Of a stretch of 64,000 nucleotides of DNA, positions 57,818 to 64,000 are shown one piece after another (positions within the stretch are counted from its first letter, which is position 1; every line of letters starts with the position of its first letter). Source of the stretch: Malania oleifera (Eukaryota; Streptophyta; Magnoliopsida; Santalales; Ximeniaceae); the NCBI RefSeq assembly GCF_029873635.1, contig NC_080418.1:13371562-13435561 (forward strand), read 5' to 3'. Under the pieces are notes generated by a model. The model saw only the letters and a list, made by a program, of their open reading frames with translations. It was not told the origin of the DNA and did no database searches. The position numbers and the translations under genes were made by a program.

Positions 57818-59127
57818 CAGACGTCTGCCACCATTTTGAGTTTGTTTTAAAACTAAGTTGTTCTGGTGACAGACGACTGCCAAGCTGAGGAAAAACGACT
57901 GCCACCCTACTGAGTTGTTTTAAAACTGAATTATTCTAGTGACAAACGACTGCCAACATGAGGACAGCCGACTACCACTCTTCTGTCTAGAAAAATATGA
58001 ACATTATACATGGATAGACGACTGCCAAGACTTCACAGTCATCTAGCTCGCGACATTTTCCAAAATTCTCAATGGGCATATTTTTGAAATTTAAATTATT
58101 TGAAGCTCAAATTAATTTACAACTTGGACCCTAATCCAAGTAAACTTGGGGAAAAAGCAAGAAGTCTTTCTTCATCTATAAATACCCTCAAGGTTCATCA
58201 ATTTAGATACCAAGAAATCAATTTAGCTCTCATACTCTCTCAAAGCTTACTGAATTTCTGAAAGCTCTCTATTGCTCTCATCACTCACGAAAATCTCTGA
58301 AGTTTTGCTGAGTTTTCCACTGAGTTTGTGCATCGATTTTTGATTCTTTCATCCATTGAAAGATACTTACGGTGATAAATTTCTAGAGCTTCATTTTGAA
58401 ATTTATATTCTGAATTTACTGAAGTACATAGTTTTTCAATTTGTACTAATTAGCTCTTCAAGGAGCAAGTTCCTGTATGCCTTGTTTACTATCTTTGTAA
58501 CAGGTTGATTGAAGGTTCGAGTGCTGAATTGTTGGACCAAACAAAGGGATATTATTTGGAAAAGGCGGGCTCTAGCCTTACCAAAGGAGTGTTGTAATTG
58601 GTATTGTTCCTCCTGGTAAAGGAACATTAATAGTGAATCTCTTGGTCGTTTTGCCAAGGGCGAGGACGTAGGTTGTGTTGAAGTCGAACCTTGTAAAACC
58701 CTGTGTTCTTCTTTCTCTTCCTTACTCTTTATTTTTCAAGCAAAAGATATAATATGTGTGGTTGCTTTAAAATTCATAAATTCTTAGTGTTCAGTTGTTA
58801 AATAGACCGGAAGGTAATTTGTTTTGGATTGATCAGCATTGATTGTGGAAACCAAAAGGGACTACGTTGGCTAATCATCCTTATCTCATTAATCTGAAAG
58901 TTTATTTAAAAACTGAACATTAGGAAGAAGTGTGATTGTGATACAGGGCTTATACAAGTTCAGCAAATTTTCATATTGATACAGGGATATTATTATAAGC
59001 ATTGAGTAGTTAATAATTTTGTTTTGATTGTGATTACTCTAGATAAATTTTGTGATTGTGTTTAAGTTTAGATTATTGTTATAACTTAAATCCCGATTCA
59101 CCCCCCTCTTGGGAAGCTATTCCAATT
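57818..59127 (+). mobile_element. LTR fragment I
   Basis: It starts where the gag text of F stops and ends with ttcacccccctcttgggaag and ctattcca, the usual tail of copia LTRs in this window, right before RNase H text of element H. Inside are repeated cagacgactgcca motifs (about 57820-58045), a TATA box at 58177, and a U5-like part with the ggcgaggacgtagg segment also seen in D and H. The 5' end and target duplication cannot be shown. Confidence 0.6.
58177..58184 (+). promoter_or_regulatory. TATA box of LTR I
   Basis: TATAAATA about 130 bases after the last gacgactgcca motif. Confidence 0.6.
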
Positions 59128-59661
59128 TCACTTAGATACCTGATAGGAACTGTGGAACTTGGGTTATGGTATCCTGAGTATACATCTTTTGAGATTATCA
59201 GCTATTCATATGCTGATTTTACTGGTAGCAAAGTGGATAGGAAGAGCACGAGTGGTACATGTAATTTCTTAGGACATTCGTTAGTCTCCTGGTTTTCCAA
59301 GAAATAGAATTCAGTAGCTCTTTCCATAGCTGAGGCTAAATAAGTGGCGGCAGAAAGTTGTTGTGCTCAAACACTATATATGAAACAACAATTGATGGAT
59401 TTTGGATTAAGTTATGACACAATACCTATAAGATGCCACAATACGAGCACAATAAACATCTCAAAGAATCTCATATTACATTCACGAACTAAACATATAG
59501 AAATAAGACATCACTTTCTTCATGTTCATGTGCAAAAAGGAGATGTGACACTTGAGTTTGTATGCACGGATGAACAGTGGGCAGACATATTCACGAAACC
59601 ACTTGTGGAAGATAGGTTTATCCAAATTAGGCGTGAATTAGGTCTGATACATAGTCGATAG
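59128..59661 (+). pseudogene. Copia H: end of RT and RNase H
   Basis: The plus-strand frame starts abruptly at LRYLIGTVELGLWYPEYTSF, then SYADFTGSKVDRKSTSGTCN, VSWFSKK, a TAG (59306), NSVALSIAEAK, a TAA (59341), VAAESCCAQTLYMKQQLMDF, NTSTINISKNLILHSRTKHI, EIRHHFLHVHVQKGDV and ends with EQWADIFTKPLVEDRF. This is copia RNase H of SIRE-like style. Everything upstream is absent from the window, and the two stops kill it. Confidence 0.9.
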
Positions 59662-60339
59662 GTTGCCTAGAATTATATTAGATGACATAATTTAGGGGGA
59701 GCAACATCACTTAATACTCACAATTTGTTAAAAAAATTTCAATTTCGACTCATTTGTTCTCATTTGGTATCACATTTACTAACATTTGGTATTACACTCG
59801 CATCATAATAAGAGTTTATTGACTTACACATGTTAATCATCACATAATCTTTGAAATTTGTCACACTGTGTATGTTCACAATGCAATTTACATTCAACAA
59901 CACAGCTTTCTGCATTAGCAAGGCGGAGAAGTAAATTGAAGTAACACAGGGAGACACATTTCATAGTATAATTTTTTAAAATCCGATGGTTAAATAAGTT
60001 TAAAACTTTAAGATTTAAAAGGGGAGAAGACCATCAGGTTATGTCTACTCATGTATTATTATACACCTTTTTGTTGATGTCAAAAGGGGGAGAGGAATCA
60101 AGCTAGCACAAATGGGCAAAAATGGTTAGCATATTTAAATGTGTAGGAGAAGAATCAAGCTAGCAAAAAAGGGCAAAAATGGTTGGCAAAACTAAATGTG
60201 TATGAGCATGAGCATATTTCATTTGGCATGAGCATATTTAATTTGCTATATTTGTGCATTATTTGAGGGGGAGCTTTGTTAGGCATAACACACTCTATAT
60301 TTTTGCTCGTGTATTTGTCATCATCAAAAAGGGGGAGAT
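59662..60339 (+). other. 3' non-coding part of copia H with polypurine tract
   Basis: No gene seen. A near-direct repeat of gaatcaagctagcaaa-like text occurs at about 60095-60115 and 60150-60170. It ends with AAAAAGGGGGAGAT (60326-60339), the polypurine tract directly before the 3' LTR. Confidence 0.7.
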
Positions 60340-62587
60340 TGTTGACTCTATGAGTCCAATCCTGTTTTAATAATGACAAATCACTTGGTATTCGATTTGT
60401 GCATTGAGATTGTGAATAGGAACAATATTTAGCATGCACGAAAGGATAGCAAGTAATGGAAGCCATGAAGATTAAAGAATATACATCTTGGCACAATCCA
60501 TGGAACTAAAAGAGTTGAAGAATGAAGATGCAAGCGGTAAGTTCAAGATCGTCATGGGAATGGGTATTTAGAACTAATGTATTCACATATTTCATATGAT
60601 TTAATTTGAGGCTCAAAATATACCCTTGACTAACCTTAGGACTCATGCATCTCATGAACATCATTAGGGGATATTTATGAACTTAGAGATATTTTTAAAA
60701 CCCCAAAAAATATTTTATAAAAGAGCGAAGAAAGAGAGCAAAGCATATTTTTTAAACTAAAAAGGAAAAATCCAGAAAATGATCAGTTCAGAAGACTGAA
60801 CTCCACGTTCAGTCGTTTGAAGATTTAACTTCAGAAGATCGAAATTAAGCTCAGTTGTCTGAAAAATTTCTTCAAAAGACCGAAGATTAAGTTCAATCGT
60901 CTGAAGAATTAATGGTGAAACACAAAACCTAGCAGAAGCACATCAGAAGACTGAACTCAGACTTCAGTAGTCTGAACCTGACACTTCAGAAGACTGAACC
61001 CCAACTTCAGTCGTCTGGCCCTGTGTCCAGGTTAATTTTTCGAAACTCTAAGGAACTTCAGTCGTCTCGGCTCTAACCCTCAGTCGTCTGAACCTATGGG
61101 AAAGTTAAATTTTTTTTTTTTAATGAAAGAACATGCGAGCTATATTTTACATTAAGTTGATCCAACGGTGAGAAATCATTATAAGGGCTAGGTTACCTAT
61201 ATAATCAACATCTAAACCCTTGTGCCCCCAAGAAGTAAAGAGAGGACGAACCTTTGGCATACGATTGAGCATATTGTAAGATTAGCATAACTTTGAACAC
61301 ACTGCTGAAACTTTTGCTTGGAATTTCAAAGTTTATACGTCGAATCTGAGCTACGGCTATCTCGATTTTCAAAAGGCAATCTAGCAATCATTGTGCTTTC
61401 ATTTTGGTATTGAGGTTTGGTAAATCAATCTGCTCATTAATATTTATTCTCATAGAGTTTTTCATCTAAGCTAATTTTCTTGTTGATATTTAGTTTTCAA
61501 AAAGCTTTTCATCTCAAAAACCATTATTGAATATTTGTTGAGAGGTTGATCTTAAGTGCGCATATATTAAATCATTTTGATAAAATCCCTACTTGGGAAA
61601 AGCTTTAGCCATTGGTTAAATTTTTTTTATTCAAATGAGTTTTCATTTAAAGACTTGATATTTTCGGTATTACAAAACTACTTGATTGAATATCCTTAGT
61701 GTTCATAACTATATATATTATTGAGGGATATTTTCTGAATAATATTATATTAGGTTTCTGATCTTTGGAAATCATATATATATATATATATATTATATTT
61801 GCATATTACAAAGATCATATTGTTGTTGAATATTTGGAAGAAAGCTTATTGATTTTGATCGGTATAATATTCAAGACAAATCTTTTGATAAGTTCACATT
61901 TGATATTCATGCATTTAGCAAGTTGAACTAGAATCCTAATTTCTCCAAAGCTTTTACTTATATCATTATTTTCGGAGATTCAATAAAAAGGGAAATTGTT
62001 GGTTGAAGCATATCATTTATACAACGATTGTATCATTACATACATACTGAGCTTTAAGTTTCATCATATGGATATGTGTTAGGATTTCAATTGTACTCAC
62101 TAACTTTGTTATAAGCGGTTGTTTTGCAAATTTGACATTATATATTGTAATCACTGTTAGGGTTGTGTACCGGGTGAGGTGGAAGTTGTGCCTCTTGTAA
62201 GCAACGGGTGTAAGGGAAGCTCCGTCCTGGTTAAAGGAGCAAGGATTTAGTGGAATCCTTGAGTGGGTTGCTCAAGGCAAGGACGTAGGCCGGGTTGGCT
62301 GAACCTCGCAAAAATTGTGTTTGCCTTCCCTCTTCCTTTACTCCTTTTATTTTTCACATCGCATTTCTATATCTATCTTGCACGTGTATGTTGAATAACC
62401 CCACACGCAATTGATAATTAATTGGGTGAAAAGAATTCATTGGTATAATAATTTAAATCAGTCTTAAACCCCTACAATCAATTTATTAAATTTAGAAATA
62501 GGGATTAAGTGGTAAATAATCTGAAAGATTTTGAAAATACCCAATTCACCCCCCCACCCCCCTCTTGGGATTACACCTAAATTAACA
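60340..62587 (+). repeat. 3' LTR of copia H
   Basis: 2248 bases, TGTTGACTCTATGAGTCC to CTAAATTAACA. The U3 array of cagaagactgaac/cagtcgtctgaa motifs lies at about 60780-61090, with a TATATAA box at 61198. A (TA)n tract is at about 61768-61794. On the right it abuts gypsy LTR text. The matching 5' LTR is not in the window. Confidence 0.8.
61198..61204 (+). promoter_or_regulatory. TATA-like box of LTR H
   Basis: TATATAA about 110 bases after the last cagtcgtctgaa motif. Confidence 0.45.
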
Positions 62588-64000
62588 AACTCTCAGTAAG
62601 ACAAAATATGCTATTATCTGTGTGTGGCAACTGAGTTTACATAAACAATATATTTTAATCAACTAAATCTGAACTAACAAGTAAGATAAAGTACAATATA
62701 ACACACACCTATGTGGCTTAAAATTTCAACTGTTTCTGTACTTTCTATTTAATCATACTTTTAGTAACTGCAAATATATCTGTTGTTTTCTATAAATTTT
62801 TATATATATACATAACGATGAAAAACTTCCTTGGATGGTTGTATGTCCTGATTTAACCCCTCATGACAAGGTTGTGCGGTCCGTAGGCGGGACTTGACAC
62901 TGGTTGGCCTACCAGGATAAGTCAACTAAAACCTCTGTCGTTAGACCGGCTGCCTCAACCCAGACTATTGGGGTGCCTACAATCTCTCCCAAGGCACGGT
63001 CGACTACTCATAAAATCCACACACTATCTGAGATATGTGGTTGTACTCTGAACTGAAATAGCTATGGTACGGTGCTCTAAAATCTGATCTGGTCCATCAG
63101 GATCTGATACTGTATAATATTAATTTATATATATCTTACTGTTTGACCATGATTTTGTTTCAACTGTAATAACCATAACATTGTAAAAGCATATCTGAAT
63201 AAACTGTAATATCTTATCTGAATAAACTGTAATATGTGAACGTTATGGTTCTGTAATATGAATATCATGGTATTCTAAAAATTCTATAAAATATCTTTCT
63301 ATGTGAATACTCTAAATCATGATTCTGTAAAACATATTTCTGTACATATATACTAAAAATCATGATACTATAAAAGTTGTGCAAATTTTGTACTAAACTG
63401 ACATTTACTCATGCCACACAATTAAATAAATAAAACTCATATACTGAAACTCGTATTTTCCTGATAATAAAGATAATTTATGATCTGAGGAATTATCTTG
63501 AAAACACATAATTTCATACCTTTAAACATCTAGAATTCATATCCCAAAATACATATATTTTACTGGTAGAAATTCCTAAAATTACTAGCATATCATATTT
63601 CCCTTACCTGATTCCTATGAAGCCTGCTAAGCTCTAAATCTACACCTCGATGGCATTCAAAGCTTAAATCCTTGAAATTATATTTTTCCCCAAATCAATC
63701 AACCCAACTCAGAATGATAACTATACTCGCCTTCCTCAGGCTCACATATTTCTTTATCCATAAAATTCTAAACTACTAATTATTTGTCAACTTTACCAGA
63801 GTTCTTGAGTAAACACCCACTGGGCTCCTCAACCCATGCTTGCGGTGTTTGGAAACCCAAACTCTGAAATCACAACACCCAAATTAAATCAACTCAGATT
63901 CCAGTATATTTCCATCTAACACAAAATCTGGGTTCAGAAAACCCTACTAACCATATAAACCCTAAAATAACCTACTTACCCTGATTTTGGGATAGTACCT
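62588..64000 (-). repeat. Partial gypsy LTR related to A and B
   Basis: It follows LTR B from ctcagtaagacaaaatatgc (compare 12353) through the block tgtgcggtccgtaggcgg (compare 12645 and 5647) to ccttacctgattcc (compare 13227 and 6470). It then continues in the style of LTR A up to the window edge. The plus-strand order is the same as in A and B, so its orientation is also minus. No coding sequence. Confidence 0.7.

Noticed and set aside
60780-61090. CRISPR-like spacing of repeated cagaagactgaac motifs
   Set aside because: Units are degenerate, unevenly spaced and in both orientations, inside the U3 of an LTR in a plant genome.

Overview
This is a stretch of plant nuclear DNA, almost certainly from a eudicot with a repeat-rich genome. 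The evidence is spliced introns, a GRAS transcription-factor relic, a plant-type rhomboid protease, tRNA-iMet-primed Ty1/copia and Ty3/gypsy LTR retrotransposons, tRNA-derived SINEs and hAT-like MITEs. The species cannot be named from sequence alone. I see no rRNA or tRNA gene, no CRISPR array and no bacterial-type operon.

Layout. 1-2.4 kb: one end of an LTR (family C) and unassigned AT-rich DNA with microsatellites. 2.4-4.75 kb: a decayed copia pol on the minus strand, cut in the integrase by a gypsy element (A, 4755-15812, minus). The 5' LTR of A holds a solo gypsy LTR (B) and its outer end is fused to a GRAS pseudogene (15.8-17.03 kb, minus). 18.95-32.39 kb: the one gene that looks intact, a rhomboid-like intramembrane protease of 394 codons in six exons on the plus strand. 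Its introns carry a MITE (intron 2), a young antisense copia element with 196-bp LTRs plus two SINE-like copies (intron 4), and a second copy of the same MITE (intron 5). The last two exons lie beyond the 4.9-kb copia insertion and are easily missed.

34.35-57.8 kb: a Tnt1-like copia element (F, minus) broken up by later insertions: a 4.4-kb solo LTR (J), a 2.0-kb solo LTR (E) and an LTR fragment (G). E was hit at its TATA box by a complete element D (41355-53488, TSD taccc). The 3' LTR of D was hit by a gypsy solo LTR (B2, TSD tatga), which was hit by solo LTR C (TSD agtga). Insertion order can therefore be read directly: F, then E, then D, then B2, then C. 57.8-64 kb: an LTR fragment (I), the RNase H end and 3' LTR of another copia element (H), and part of a further gypsy LTR.

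The most interesting object is element D. It has LTRs, a tRNA-iMet primer site, a polypurine tract and a long two-knuckle Gag, but no protease, integrase, reverse transcriptase or RNase H. In place of pol it has a second same-strand reading frame of 413 codons that resembles the 'putative plant transposon protein' domain and ends in a very acidic tail. That frame has six stop codons and no frameshift. A block just upstream of it carries the same kind of short motif array seen in the U3 of the LTRs. Arrays of short repeated motifs directly upstream of the TATA box recur in eight LTRs here belonging to seven unrelated families.
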